Positions 32,752-42,910 of a stretch of DNA of 64,000 nucleotides are shown piece by piece. The notes beneath the pieces are model-generated. The model was not told the DNA's origin. It worked only from the letters and a program-made list of their open reading frames with translations, and made no database searches. Made by a program: the position numbers and the translations under genes. The stretch is taken from positions 3,410,001 to 3,474,000 of the forward strand of contig NC_085888.1 in the NCBI RefSeq assembly GCF_035222375.1, given 5' to 3'. Position 1 is the first letter of the stretch. Each line of letters opens with the position of its first letter. Origin of the DNA: Podospora pseudocomata. Taxonomy: Eukaryota > Ascomycota > Sordariomycetes > Sordariales > Podosporaceae.

Positions 32752-34831
32752 ATGGCTCGGCTGTCCAGTCTTTTTGTCGCCATTTTGACGTTGACGCCAA
32801 CGGCGTACAGCAGACATCTTCGCGCTTCCAAGGTCTTCCTTGATGGCCGCCAAGTCCAAAATGAATACGACTACGTGATCATTGGGGGCGGTACAGCTGG
32901 TCTTACAGTGGCTGACAGGCTGACGGAGGATGGCAAGACCACGGTTCTCGTCATCGAGTACGGAGTTCTGAGTGCGTCAACCCACATTGAAGATGGACCT
33001 ACCGAATATAAAGCTGACGATGCACAGGCGAGGCAGCGTCGCTCACCACGGTCGCAGGCGGATTCTCTGGAATGTCCGACAGTCAGTTCATGTACGACAT
33101 CCGATCTGTTCCTCAAGTCAACCTACGAAACCGTGTTATATCAGTCCTGGCTGGCAAGGTAGTGGGCGGTAGCTCTGCGGTCAACGCCATGATGACGATC
33201 CGTGGGACCGCAGAAGACTATGACCGCTGGGGGGCCTTCTTTCGCAAGAATTCCCACTGGACCTGGGAGGGCCTACTGCCATACTTCAAGAAGGCTCTCA
33301 ACTTTGTGCCGCCCAACGCGGACATCACAAGAACAGCCAACATTACGTACGACACCAGCTTCTGGGGCAACACTTCAGGGGTTTATGCCGGTTGGCCTTC
33401 GTACCAGTTCCCAGCCACGACGGCTCAGATGGAGGCGTTCAAGGGTCTACCGGGCGTTGAAATCGCCAGTGACAGCGGGTCCGGTGTGCCGGGTGTCTAC
33501 TGGTATCCAACCTTTATGGATCCCAAGACGGTGCTGCGGTCTTTTTCCAAGACAGGCCACTATGACAACGTCAAGAGAGCCAACTACCACTTGGTCACCC
33601 AGTCCAAAGTCACCAAGATCGTACTTGACGGCACGACAGCCACTGGCGTCTCGTTCGTCCCGGCACCAGCAAGAGGCCAACCGGGGAACACCGCCGCTCC
33701 GGTGACCACAGTGACTGCCAGAAAAGAAGTCATCCTGGCGGCCGGTGGTGTCCACAGCCCCCAGGTACTGCAAGTCAGCGGGATCGGTCCTAAAAAGGTT
33801 CTCTCCGCAGCTGGCATAGACACCATCGTCGACCTCCCCGGCGTCGGCCAAAACTTCCAGGACCACGGCATGATCTCCGCCTCGTTCCAATGTAAGCCCC
33901 CTCTCCTCTTGTTCCCCCCTCCATCAAAACACAAACCTTAACCTTTCCCGTTCCTCAGTCGCCCGCATCCCCCAATCCGCCCGCCCCTCCTCCGACGATC
34001 TCCGCACAAACCGCACCCTCTCCACCTGGTCCTCCCAAGTCTGGGCCGCCAACCGCACAGGCCCCAACTCCATCGCAACAGGCAACTCAGCCGCCTGGCT
34101 CTCCTTCCCCGTCATCTCCCCCCGCTCCGCCAAGCTCTCGGCCGACCTCGCGGCCCAAAACCACGCCGCCTACCTCCCCACGGGATCCGACCCTACAGTC
34201 GCAGCCGGCTACCGCGCCCAGATGCTCTCCTACGCCTCCGCCCTCAGCAACAACAACACAGCCTTCTACAACCTCGTCCTCCAAGGCGGCTCCGCCAGCG
34301 GCCTGCTCGTCGACCTCCACCCCTTGAGCAGGGGAACGGTCAATGTCAACCCGGCCAACCCGCACAACACCGAGCCGCAGGTGGACTACCGCGCCCTGGC
34401 CAACCCCCTGGACGCGACCATCATGGGTGACATTGTCCGCTTCACGAGGAAGTACTACCTTGATAACCCCAAGACCAAAGACTGGGGCGGAAGGGAGGTC
34501 TCCCCCGGCGCGAGCGTGACGACGGACGAGCAGCTGGCGACGTTTTTGAGCAGCTCCCTGAGCCCGAGCGTGTATCACCCCGCGGGGACGTGTGCGATGA
34601 TGCCGTTGGAGCTGGGTGGTGTGGTGGACGAGGAGCTCAAGGTGTACGGCGTCAAGAACTTGAGGGTCGTGGATGCGAGTGTCATCCCGACACTGCCGGG
34701 GGCAAACACTTGCCAGACGGTGTATGCTATTGCCGAAAAGGTATGTGTTATCCAAACAAAGATGGTAAACTCGCGACTGACATTTATCACAGGCGGCGGA
34801 CCTCATCCGATATGGCGCACCAAAGGTCTAA
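32752..34831 (+). CDS. secreted GMC oxidoreductase (AA3-like)
   Basis: Exons 32752-32971, 33028-33891, 33959-34740 and 34793-34831 give 634 residues. A signal peptide (MARLSSLFVAILTLTPTAYS) precedes the FAD-binding Rossmann motif GGGTAG at 45-50. The GMC signature GKVVGGSSAVNAMMTIRG and the second signature AAGGVHSPQVLQVSGIG are present. The catalytic pair is H568 (SVYHPAGTCAM) and N611 (PGANTCQTVY). Several N-glycosylation sequons (NIT, NTS, NRT) fit secretion. AA3 enzymes oxidise alcohols or sugars and release hydrogen peroxide or reduce quinones, supporting lignocellulose attack by peroxidases and LPMOs. The substrate is not predictable here. The last exon is only 39 nt. Tandem position behind the GH7 gene suggests a shared plant-biomass role. 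Confidence 0.92.
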
Positions 34832-35029
34832 GTAAGCGGCGGCAGTAGGTCGTATGAATATTTCGAATGCGACGAATAATATGCAAATTTGAAAAGCCTG
34901 TTCATGTTGTGATTGTACATATTTTTTTCTCTAATTCGCCGATGTATCAGGAAACCACTGGTGCCTGTCCCAAAAAGCAAATCAGACTCCTGAACTCCAG
35001 TCCATGCGTGTTCTACCTATACGTTGCCT

Positions 35030-36198
35030 TTACTTTGTCTCCTGTTGCTGTACTTCCGGCTCTGGTGGTTGCGTCTGTTGCATTTCGGCGCCCTGACCAT
35101 GCTCTTCTTTCCATAGCCTCTTCTCCTCCCTCAAATCCCGTCTCACCCACTCAACCGAGATCCAAGTCCAGACGATGGTGAAGACCAGCGGGGTAGCCCA
35201 TCCTATTACACATCGTTAGCACATTCCCCCTAAGGAGTATCTCAGACTCCCACCCCCTTAGACAGAAACTTACCAATACCATAGGCAATATAATAATGCA
35301 CACACCAGATCGTCACCAGTGTCCCAATCCCAAACACCAACGATCCCACGGCCCAAAACCAATTCTGAACCGCAATCATCCTTCTAAACCTCTTACTCGC
35401 CGCATACCTCGCAAAGACAGCCCGTCTATACTCCACCCCAGCCCCGCCATCGACCCCAACGATATCCTCAATAATCGTCAGCACCAACGGCGGCACCCTC
35501 TCCCCTTTGCTCACGCTCGAAATCTTGAACGGCGCCTTCCTCCCCGTGGCATTCATCCACCCCGCCCACGTAAGCTGAACCCCCATCTGGATCAAAAACA
35601 AACTAACCGGGATGGCCAGCACCTTCACCGGCGGGTCATGCGGAATCGAACCCCCTATCAGAATCCCAGACATGACTGTGTACCCAAAACTGAGCGTGTG
35701 ATGTGTAAAATCAAAACTCCACTTTGTTCCCCCCGGTGGACGGTATTGATCGCCCTTCAGGATGAGCTTCAACATCCGGAGACCAAACTCGATGCCGGTA
35801 ACAATGCCGAAAAACGACGTCACGATGGCGAAGACGAGGCCTGGGCGGAGGGAGGTGCTCGCCGAGATTCCATAGTAGAGGATGATGGGTAACAAGGAGG
35901 ACTCGATGACGAGGAGGGCGACGATGATGGAGAGCTTGAGCTTGTAGTCGAGGATGCGGTAGTTGAGCCGAGGCAGGCCGGGGTATTCCTCGAACGAGGC
36001 GACGGGGAGGCCGCGGGGGTCTTCGGGGTGGGCGCCGACGCCGTGGTGGGTTTCGGTCGTGGCTGTTACCGCGCCCTCACAGACCGTGGTCGAGGTGGAG
36101 GATGAGTTTAGCCCTGTTGGCGGGTCATTCTTCAGGTTGCTCGTGGCTGTCGATGCGGTGGTGGTGGTTGGGTAGGGCAGATGGGTGTCTTCTGCCAT
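35030..36198 (-). CDS. multipass membrane protein of unknown function
   Basis: Exons in transcript order 35274-36198 and 35030-35202 give 365 residues, starting at MAEDTHLPYPTTTT; a further in-frame Met at 36243 adds a Lys-rich leader and is less likely. A disordered N-terminal region of about 90 residues is followed by roughly seven hydrophobic segments, including LSIIVALLVIESSLLPIILY, GLVFAIVTSFFGIVTGIEFG, VLAIPVSLFLIQMGVQL and WATPLVFTIVWTW. The C-terminal tail is charged and Gln-rich. The junction GIG/WATPLVF is phase 1 with donor GTAAGT. No catalytic or transporter motif was recognised. Confidence 0.8.
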
Positions 36199-36811
36199 GC
36201 TGAGTGTTTTGTGTTGGTTTTTTTTTTTCGTCTTGGGTATCAAATATGCTTCAAATCTGAAGAGTTGTAAAAAGCAGACAATAGAGAAGACAGTGGGAAT
36301 AGATCAGGGGAAACCATGGCCATGATGATGGTAGGCCGGAGCAGGAGGAAGAAAAAAGGGACGACTCGCTGTGGTGACGCCGCAGGACGATCTGCAGGAA
36401 AGAAAGGCCAGACGGCTCATCATAGCCAGAGGCTTTTGGCATTGTTGGGTCTATGCAAACAGGCCGAATGACGTCCATTTGGCGGTGCAACGACCATTTG
36501 TTTTGGTAGGAACAGTCTCGGCAGACGTCGTGGTCTTGCGTCACGCTATGATGTCATCGTCAGCCCGCCGCCCCACCTGCCGAACTCAATCGGACCCTTG
36601 CATGTCGATCAATGCAGCTCTAACCCCAACCCTCAAACTGCACCATCGGGATTAGATGACCCCCAGACTCCCGCAGAGACAAGAAAGAAACTGACCACAG
36701 TCGACCACTCGGACAAAAAATGGCAACCCCGGGTGTTTTTGCAAGAAAATGAGTAATTGGTTTCCTATGATGAATGGCTAGCATCACGCATGGTCAAAAA
36801 TGACAAAAGAA
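36199..36811. other. intergenic, no gene seen
   Basis: 613 bp upstream of the membrane-protein gene and downstream of the tRNA. Small open frames on both strands have no coding character. Confidence 0.5.
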
Positions 36812-36893
36812 CGACGCGAGCCGGATTTGAACCGACGCCTCCGAAGAGATGAGATTTCGAGTCTCACGCATTAGACCACTCTGCCATCGCGCC
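36812..36893 (-). tRNA. tRNA-Ser(CGA)
   Basis: An 82-nt class II tRNA. The acceptor stem GGCGCGA pairs with TCGCGTC (one G-U pair), followed by discriminator G. The anticodon stem TGAGA/TCTCA encloses loop CTCGAAA, anticodon CGA, which reads UCG serine codons. A long variable arm (TCTCTTCGGAGG region) and T-arm GTTCAAATC are present. No intron is seen. Confidence 0.93.
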
Positions 36894-37303
36894 TTAACCT
36901 TGGTTGAATTTTCTTGACGATCTTGTGCTCATGACGCGATGTCGTCTGTTGACGAGCGAAACATCTAAGAAACCGAAGACACCTCCTTCACGTCGTCTCA
37001 TTCAGTGCTTCATTCCCAAGAAAATAACACTGGGTCTCAATCTGGCAGGCATCAAGAATTGCAAAAAGGGTATAAACTGTTCGAGATTACAACATCCTGG
37101 TATCAAGAGCTATTAACCCATTTCCTCCACACGCAAAGGTCTACCTCTATGTACTCCCCGCCATCTCGCAGTCCAAACAAAAGAAACTCGACCAAAAAAC
37201 AGGACTAAACAGAGTTGGTATCATGAAAAAAGATATGCTAGAATAAAACCCCATTTCCACCCTCATCCAGTTCCCACAAGAACGGCTGTGCTAAAACACA
37301 GAA
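36894..37303. other. intergenic, no gene seen
   Basis: 410 bp between the tRNA and the 3' end of erdS, AT-richer toward erdS. Probably the erdS 3' UTR and tRNA 5' flank. Confidence 0.55.
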
Positions 37304-40162
37304 TTACATCTCATCCTCAAAGAACTTAATCAAAGTTCTCGTCCCACTGACACCCAGCCCCATAAAGGGATAGCAAATATACACCAAGTCGTTCTTCGTA
37401 CCAAACTTTTCTCTGAACTCGCTCTTCTGCACCAGTCTCAGCTGCTGCGCAACCGTCCTGTAAGTCTTGCTCAGGATCTTGGCCCGGATGCCATCCAGGT
37501 TTCCACCAGTGACCATCTCGGGCAGGGCTCCCGCGCCAAACGTGACATGATGAATGCCGGCCTTGGCCAACATTTGGATCGAGGCCGAGATGAGCGCCTC
37601 GATCGTGCCGTTGGGGGAGTCGGGGAAGTCCAGAGCAAACTTGATCTGGTACCCGTTCTGCGGCGACAACTTATGGAGCACGCAGAAGGCTGCAATCTCC
37701 CCTTCTTTGGTCTCGGCCCAGAGATAGCGCCTGTGCTCCATGTCGACCCAGGGTCTGACCTCGGTGATGTGAACCTGTCTACCCGTACGGCCGGCCTTCC
37801 AGTCTTCAATCCTCTTGTCGATCCTCTTGCGCAGCTCCTCGGGGACGGGCTCGTCGATGGGCTGCTCCTTGATGATGACACCGGCGTCTTCTGCCTGGCG
37901 CTCCTTCTTGGCCACCTTTTTCGCATCGGCGATGGTGACACGCTCTTCGGCCACGCAGCTCAACGTGCGCCAGCCGAGCTTCGACCCAAGGATCTCTTCA
38001 ATTTCCGCAGAAACCAATAGCCACAGGGGTCGGAGGTCCTTTTGCTTGCGCATGTGCTTCAAAAAGTCACGAATGACAATGTTGTACTGACGTGGGTCAC
38101 ACAGGGGATTGCCCATCACGAGAGCGTAGCCGTTCTCTTCAGCGTAGCCAATTGCGGCTCCCGTGGGCTCATGCCGCCAGACGTGGTACCGATCATCAAG
38201 CCAGGACGTGTTCGTGGCATCACCATAATTGGCAATAAGCTTCTCAACCGTGGGCATCTCGAGGTTGGGGTAGCCGTGCTCGAAGTCGTAAGCGTAGCGG
38301 ATCGTGTCGGCTTCGGGGTGAGGAAGGCGCACAACTTCAGCCTTTTGCTCAGGAAGTGACTTGGGATCGCGGGGGAAGAGCGAGGCGTTGCGGATGTCTC
38401 CCAGGCTGAGCATCAGGAAGATGATGCGCTCAAGACCGATACCGCAGCCTGCGTGAGGGAGCACGCCATACTCGAAGCCCTGGAGGTACTCCTGCATGCC
38501 AAATGGCTCAATGCCCGCCTTCTTCATGCGCTCGACGAGGACATCCGGCTTGTGGATGCGCTGTCCACCGGTCGTAATCTCCTGACCGCGCAGGAATATG
38601 TCGAATGAGTTGGTGAACCGCGGGTCCTCTTCGTCGGGATGGGTGTAAAAGGGGCGGACAGAAGCAGGGAACTTGTCGATGATGTAATAATCGGTATTAT
38701 ACTTCTTCTTGATGACCTCGCCAAGACGGATCTCAGCGCGCGTGCTGAGGTCTTCAAGCTCGGAAGCCGGCTTTCCATGGTCGTCGGTCCAGCCGGACTC
38801 GTTCAACAAAGCGATGGCCTCCTTGAAGGTAAAAACTGGGGTCTTCTCCAGCCAGACGAGATCCTCATGGGGGAACCTAGTCTTGATGGTCTCAATCTCT
38901 CTGCGGAAACGCGTGTAGATACCCTTGAAGATGCTCTTCATCATGTCGTCGATAATGTTCAAGGCTTCGTGGTAGTCACTGTTGATGGCCATCTCCAAAT
39001 CCAACCCAGTGTACTCCGTCAGATGGCGATGCGTGTTGCTGTCTTCGGCACGGAACACGGGGCCAATCTCAAACACGCGGCCAAAGTCTGCCGAGATGCT
39101 CAGCTGCTTGGAGAGCTGCGGGCTCTGGGCCAGGAAGGCAGTGCGTCCAAAATAGTTAACCTTGAAGACCTCAGCGCCCGACTCTGTGGCGGCAGGCATG
39201 AGCTTGGGTGTGTGAATCTCGATGAAGCCATGGCCCTCGAGCACCGAACGAAAGATGCTGCAGATGCCGCTGTTGATGCGGAAGATGGACTGGGCGGTAG
39301 GTGTTCTGAGGTAGGCGAGACGGTTGGCTACTCTGACTCTGGTGGAGGCCAAGGATTCGAGCTGGTGAGACTCCTCGTCCATCTCAACATGGTCGATGGA
39401 GAAGACATCAACTGGCAAGTGTTCCTTCACAGGAACAACCAGGTGCATGCTCTCAACAAGCACCTCGAGGTCGTGGATGGAGCACCCCTTGACCTCCTCT
39501 GGTGGCCTCTGCAGTGTGCCCTTGACGTGGACATGACTCTCAGTCATCAGATGCTCGGCCCATCGAACAAAGTTTTCGGTGATGTGGCCCTCCTTGTAGG
39601 CTACCACACCTTGTATCGTCTCAATCTGTTCGCGGAACACAATGAAGGCTAGCTTGGAGCTGAGGGAACGTGTGTGGTGTATTCTCGCGATGAACTCGAT
39701 CTGTTTGCCGGCATTATCGGGGTTGGCGGCAAGGCGCTGCACGGAGTCGGTTTCCACCAGAACATCGCTAGTCTTGGTGCCATATCGCGCCGCAATCTCA
39801 GGGGGGTCGGTAGAAAGGGCGCGTTCTTCCTCCTCTTTGCGGCGCTGTTGAAAAGAACGTCGCTCCTCCTCCTTTTCGTCTTGCTTGACGCGTTGCTCAA
39901 GGGCCTTCTTCAATTTCTTCTCCTCGCGTTCACTGTCAAGAGCAGCAATGTTGCCAATTTTGGGCTTGGTCATGTGATTCTTTGCCGACTGGTGGCCGAT
40001 GAGGCGATTCAGAGCCAAGAGAGGCTTTTTGAAGCTGCCTGGCGACATGTTGGACGGCCAAGGCGGGTGATTGTCGAGATCTTCAGACGCGCGCGGGGTA
40101 GATGCAGCTGGGTTGGGTATGCTCCGGAAAAGTGAGAAATGGAGGATGAGGTTGGGTTCCAC
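37304..40162 (-). CDS. erdS: ErdS: AspRS-DUF2156 fusion, ergosteryl-aspartate synthase
   Basis: Single exon, 952 residues from the first Met; a second Met at 40048 (MSPGSFKKPLLALNRLIG) may be the true start. Layout: a charged Lys/Glu coiled region; an OB-fold anticodon-binding domain (QIEFIARIHHTRSLSSKLAF); a class II AspRS core with motif 2 FRAEDSNTHRHLTEYTGLDL and motif 3 GCGIGLERIIFLML; then, from about residue 640, a DUF2156 double-GNAT aminoacyl-tRNA transferase domain (including IGYAEENGYALVMGNPLCDP, RPLWLLVSAEIEEILG, RRYLWAETKEGEIAAFCVLH). This fusion is the ErdS enzyme described in fungi: AspRS charges tRNA-Asp and the DUF2156 domain moves Asp to the 3-beta hydroxyl of ergosterol. It would act in the cytosol at membranes. 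It is divergent from a candidate ErdH hydrolase. Confidence 0.94.
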   Translation of the reverse strand: MEPNLILHFSLFRSIPNPAASTPRASEDLDNHPPWPSNMSPGSFKKPLLALNRLIGHQSAKNHMTKPKIGNIAALDSEREEKKLKKALEQRVKQDEKEEERRSFQQRRKEEEERALSTDPPEIAARYGTKTSDVLVETDSVQRLAANPDNAGKQIEFIARIHHTRSLSSKLAFIVFREQIETIQGVVAYKEGHITENFVRWAEHLMTESHVHVKGTLQRPPEEVKGCSIHDLEVLVESMHLVVPVKEHLPVDVFSIDHVEMDEESHQLESLASTRVRVANRLAYLRTPTAQSIFRINSGICSIFRSVLEGHGFIEIHTPKLMPAATESGAEVFKVNYFGRTAFLAQSPQLSKQLSISADFGRVFEIGPVFRAEDSNTHRHLTEYTGLDLEMAINSDYHEALNIIDDMMKSIFKGIYTRFRREIETIKTRFPHEDLVWLEKTPVFTFKEAIALLNESGWTDDHGKPASELEDLSTRAEIRLGEVIKKKYNTDYYIIDKFPASVRPFYTHPDEEDPRFTNSFDIFLRGQEITTGGQRIHKPDVLVERMKKAGIEPFGMQEYLQGFEYGVLPHAGCGIGLERIIFLMLSLGDIRNASLFPRDPKSLPEQKAEVVRLPHPEADTIRYAYDFEHGYPNLEMPTVEKLIANYGDATNTSWLDDRYHVWRHEPTGAAIGYAEENGYALVMGNPLCDPRQYNIVIRDFLKHMRKQKDLRPLWLLVSAEIEEILGSKLGWRTLSCVAEERVTIADAKKVAKKERQAEDAGVIIKEQPIDEPVPEELRKRIDKRIEDWKAGRTGRQVHITEVRPWVDMEHRRYLWAETKEGEIAAFCVLHKLSPQNGYQIKFALDFPDSPNGTIEALISASIQMLAKAGIHHVTFGAGALPEMVTGGNLDGIRAKILSKTYRTVAQQLRLVQKSEFREKFGTKNDLVYICYPFMGLGVSGTRTLIKFFEDEM

Positions 40163-40202
40163 AAGATGGGGATGTGATGTGCTTTTGTCAAGCCTAACAG
40201 CT

Positions 40203-40210
40203 TGACGTCA
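40203..40210. promoter_or_regulatory. CRE-like palindrome TGACGTCA
   Basis: A perfect 8-bp palindrome 41 bp upstream of the erdS first Met. TGACGTCA is the binding site of ATF/CREB-type bZIP factors. Function here is inferred. Confidence 0.55.
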
Positions 40211-40746
40211 GCGGTGCAAGCTGCTCTTGATGGTGAAGCACTAGTATAGGTAGCGTACTTTTGTCAAGTAGGCAGTAGGTGGAGAAAGTCAAAATGAAAA
40301 AGAGACCAACAATCGAGGATTAAATACGGATCGGGGTGGTTGTGGTTGTGGTGGTCGTGCGTGTTGTGTACCTGCTTTTAGGTACGAAGGTTCCTGAAGC
40401 TGCCAGGGCGGGAATACCTGTTTAAGCACTAAGATAGGGATGGTTTATTCCCACCAAGCTTTTCGGACGGAGTTCGGCACGCTTTGTCTTTCCCAGTTCG
40501 TGCCTGGACCGCTGTTTGTTTCGCGAAAACAATCAGCATGCCTTTCTCTTGGGCACGACAGCCACTCTCCTTCCTTACTTCTGCAGGCTATGTGTCATCG
40601 ATTCCCCGCCGACGCCAAACACCACGATTTGAGTGGGTGAGTGGCTTCCTGGGTACCACCAGCGGAGCAAGTTGCCCGGTGTTCATGCACTCTGCCATGT
40701 GAAGATGAGGCCCAGGGGCTAGCACCGATGACATCATATACTTGAG

Positions 40747-40754
40747 TGACGTCA
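40747..40754. promoter_or_regulatory. CRE-like palindrome TGACGTCA
   Basis: The second perfect copy in the same intergenic region, 422 bp before the hydrolase start and 585 bp from the erdS start. A single 8-bp match is expected about once per 65 kb, so two within 550 bp is notable. Confidence 0.55.
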
Positions 40755-41175
40755 GAGCGCAGTTTAGCTTTTATTTTTTGAGCTGAAACACAACAGCAAT
40801 CCGAGTCACATGATTTGCCAAGGCTGGAGGCTGGGAGGTGTCAACGGTGCCCCGCCATTTGCACAGAAGGCCCAGCCAATTATGGATATGCATTTACATG
40901 GACCCCGGATTTCTGGAATGACATCAACAGCTCTTGGCCAGGCAGCTAGCTGTTGTCAGTGCTGTTTGAGGCTTGATAGCTGACGCCCTTCAGCGGCACT
41001 GCTTTTTGCTACTCCCATAATTTTACCATCGAGCTGTCATTGACTGTTTTCTCCCATTGTTTCAGTAATTAGCAACTGATGAAACCCACACTTGTGCTAT
41101 CCAGCGCGCCAAGAGCTGTCAAAGCTGTCCCGAACCATTGACCCCTGTCATCCATATCAACGACATCCATCCAAC

Positions 41176-42294
41176 ATGTCCAAGATCCCCACCGTCGACG
41201 GCATTCCCATCCCCAACATCAACCTCACCGGCACACCGACCCAGACACCCCAACCGACCGAGGAGGACAAAAAACCGTTAGAAACCGCCAAAGATGCCGT
41301 TGGATCGCCCCCGTCCCGCACCTGGCTCAAAATATCGGCCAATTGGTGGAGGTCGCTGCAGTACATTGGCATGTCACTGCACTTCCTGGCCAACCCGAAG
41401 CCTCCAAGCCCGGCCTTTACCCATACCATTCCCTCTACCATCTCCGACAAGAAGGGCAACTTGACCCTTCATTTTTACACCCCTGAAGGGTATGACAAGC
41501 GAAAAAAGACCAACCAGCTCTTCCCCGCCGTTATCAATTTCCACGGCGGAGGCTTCACCATCGGCGCCCCCACCGACGACGCCCGCTTCGCCCGCTTTGT
41601 TCTCGAAGAATGCAAGGCTGTCTATGTATCAGTCGAGTATCGTCTCAGCCCAGAGTACCCCTTCCCGGTAGCAGTCCAAGACGGCGCCGACGCCCTTCTC
41701 TACCTCATCCGTCACGGCCCAGAGCTATACATTGACCCTCACAAGCTCTCCACATCTGGCTTCTCGGCCGGTGGAAACATCGCCATAACATCTACCATTT
41801 GCTTGTCTGAGCACCTCAAGACTCTGTCCGCGCCAGTCCCGCCGCATAACATCCGCGCCATCGCGACCTGGTACCCCATCTGCGATTACACCGAGTCCCG
41901 CGAGGTCAAGCGCGCGAGATGTGTGCGGCCGGACCAAACCCTTCCTGCGAACCTCACGTCGCTGTTTGACGCCTCGTATCTCTACCCTTCTGGAGTTAGC
42001 CTCGCCAGTCCGATATTATCGCCGACCAAGGCTTCCGACACACTGTTGAAGGAGGCGATTCCCGAAACGGTTATTTTCTACACGTGCGAGTGGGATATGC
42101 TCCAGTATGAAGGGGAGGAATTGGCCAAGAGACTGGGGAGAGCGCCGATAAACAAGACGGTCAAGCACAAGATGATCCCTGGGGTGCCGCATGCGTGGGA
42201 TAAATCACCTGATCCGACCAAGCCGGCGGCAGGCTCGGAGGAATTGTACCAGGAGTGCTGTGTGTATTTGAAGGAGGTGTTCAAGGGGAACTGA
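41176..42294 (+). CDS. HSL-family alpha/beta hydrolase, candidate ErdH
   Basis: Single exon, 372 residues from MSKIPTVDGIPIP; an in-frame Met at 41092 is less likely. The HSL-type hydrolase motifs are in order: oxyanion HGGG at 123-126 (INFHGGGFTIGAP), EYRLSPEYPFP, nucleophile elbow GFSAGG with Ser197, and acid and base D307 (CEWDML) and H339 (VPHAWDK). The elbow is Phe rather than the usual Asp before Ser. No signal peptide is seen; a hydrophobic segment (WRSLQYIGMSLHFLANP) may associate with membrane. In fungi a dedicated hydrolase, ErdH, removes Asp from ergosteryl-aspartate. Divergent pairing with erdS makes this protein a candidate for it; sequence alone shows only a carboxylester hydrolase. 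Confidence 0.82.
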   Translation: MSKIPTVDGIPIPNINLTGTPTQTPQPTEEDKKPLETAKDAVGSPPSRTWLKISANWWRSLQYIGMSLHFLANPKPPSPAFTHTIPSTISDKKGNLTLHFYTPEGYDKRKKTNQLFPAVINFHGGGFTIGAPTDDARFARFVLEECKAVYVSVEYRLSPEYPFPVAVQDGADALLYLIRHGPELYIDPHKLSTSGFSAGGNIAITSTICLSEHLKTLSAPVPPHNIRAIATWYPICDYTESREVKRARCVRPDQTLPANLTSLFDASYLYPSGVSLASPILSPTKASDTLLKEAIPETVIFYTCEWDMLQYEGEELAKRLGRAPINKTVKHKMIPGVPHAWDKSPDPTKPAAGSEELYQECCVYLKEVFKGN

Positions 42295-42469
42295 CTACGC
42301 TACACGAGGGAGTTGTAGGATAATAGTACATACTAGATGGCGTTAGGGGAGGGGTTTGGCATGACAGGTGATGAATTGATGAGGGAGGTCCCATTCTTTT
42401 GTAACTATAAACGAGTCTAATAGTTTTACCAAACCATGTAATAACCACTATCCACCCAACCAAGCTCAC

Positions 42470-42910
42470 TTAGTACGGATCAATCGTCCCACACCACTTT
42501 GCATTCACGTCATCGAACCCCCACGTCTTCTCGTACTGCTGCTCGTAGGTGAAGCCTGCCCTGCCGAATCCACAATTTACTCCGATGTCGACCCAGGCGT
42601 CATAGACTTGGTCCCAGAGGCAGCCCTGGGGGCGCCGCTGGTCTGAATCACAGATGTAAGCGCGGGTGTTGTTGTAGACCCACGACATTTTGGTCCAGGG
42701 GGTCACGATGCCGCGGCAGTAGCCTATTAGGGAGCGGGCGGCGACTATCATGGAGGGGATGTCGAGGATGGTGTCCTTGCAGCCGATTTCGTAGCGGAGG
42801 GGGCGGGGGATGGGCGTGGTGTTTGGGGTGGAGGTGGGAGTTGGGGGGAAGGTGCTGGCGGTGGAGAGGGTAACTGTCGCGGGGATGAGAAGGAGCAGGA
42901 GGAGGTTCAT
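42470..42910 (-). CDS. small secreted Cys-containing protein
   Basis: Single exon, 146 residues. Signal peptide MNLLLLLLIPATVTLSTAS, then a Pro/Thr-rich linker and a domain with six cysteines (IGCKDT, GYCRGI, YICDSD, GCLWDQ, VNCGFG, KWCGTI) that could form three disulfides. Sequon NNT fits glycosylation. No family recognised. It converges on the hydrolase gene with only 175 bp between stops. Confidence 0.75.
   Translation of the reverse strand: MNLLLLLLIPATVTLSTASTFPPTPTSTPNTTPIPRPLRYEIGCKDTILDIPSMIVAARSLIGYCRGIVTPWTKMSWVYNNTRAYICDSDQRRPQGCLWDQVYDAWVDIGVNCGFGRAGFTYEQQYEKTWGFDDVNAKWCGTIDPY

Larger units (their letters stand above)
40163..41175. promoter_or_regulatory. bidirectional erdS/hydrolase promoter
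   Basis: About 1 kb between the two divergent starts, with two perfect TGACGTCA palindromes and a nearby TGATGACATCAT near 40728. The region has no supported ORF. Confidence 0.6.

Noticed and set aside
38639-39652. 337-codon frame antisense to erdS
   Set aside because: Antisense shadow of a highly conserved AspRS core; no independent motif.
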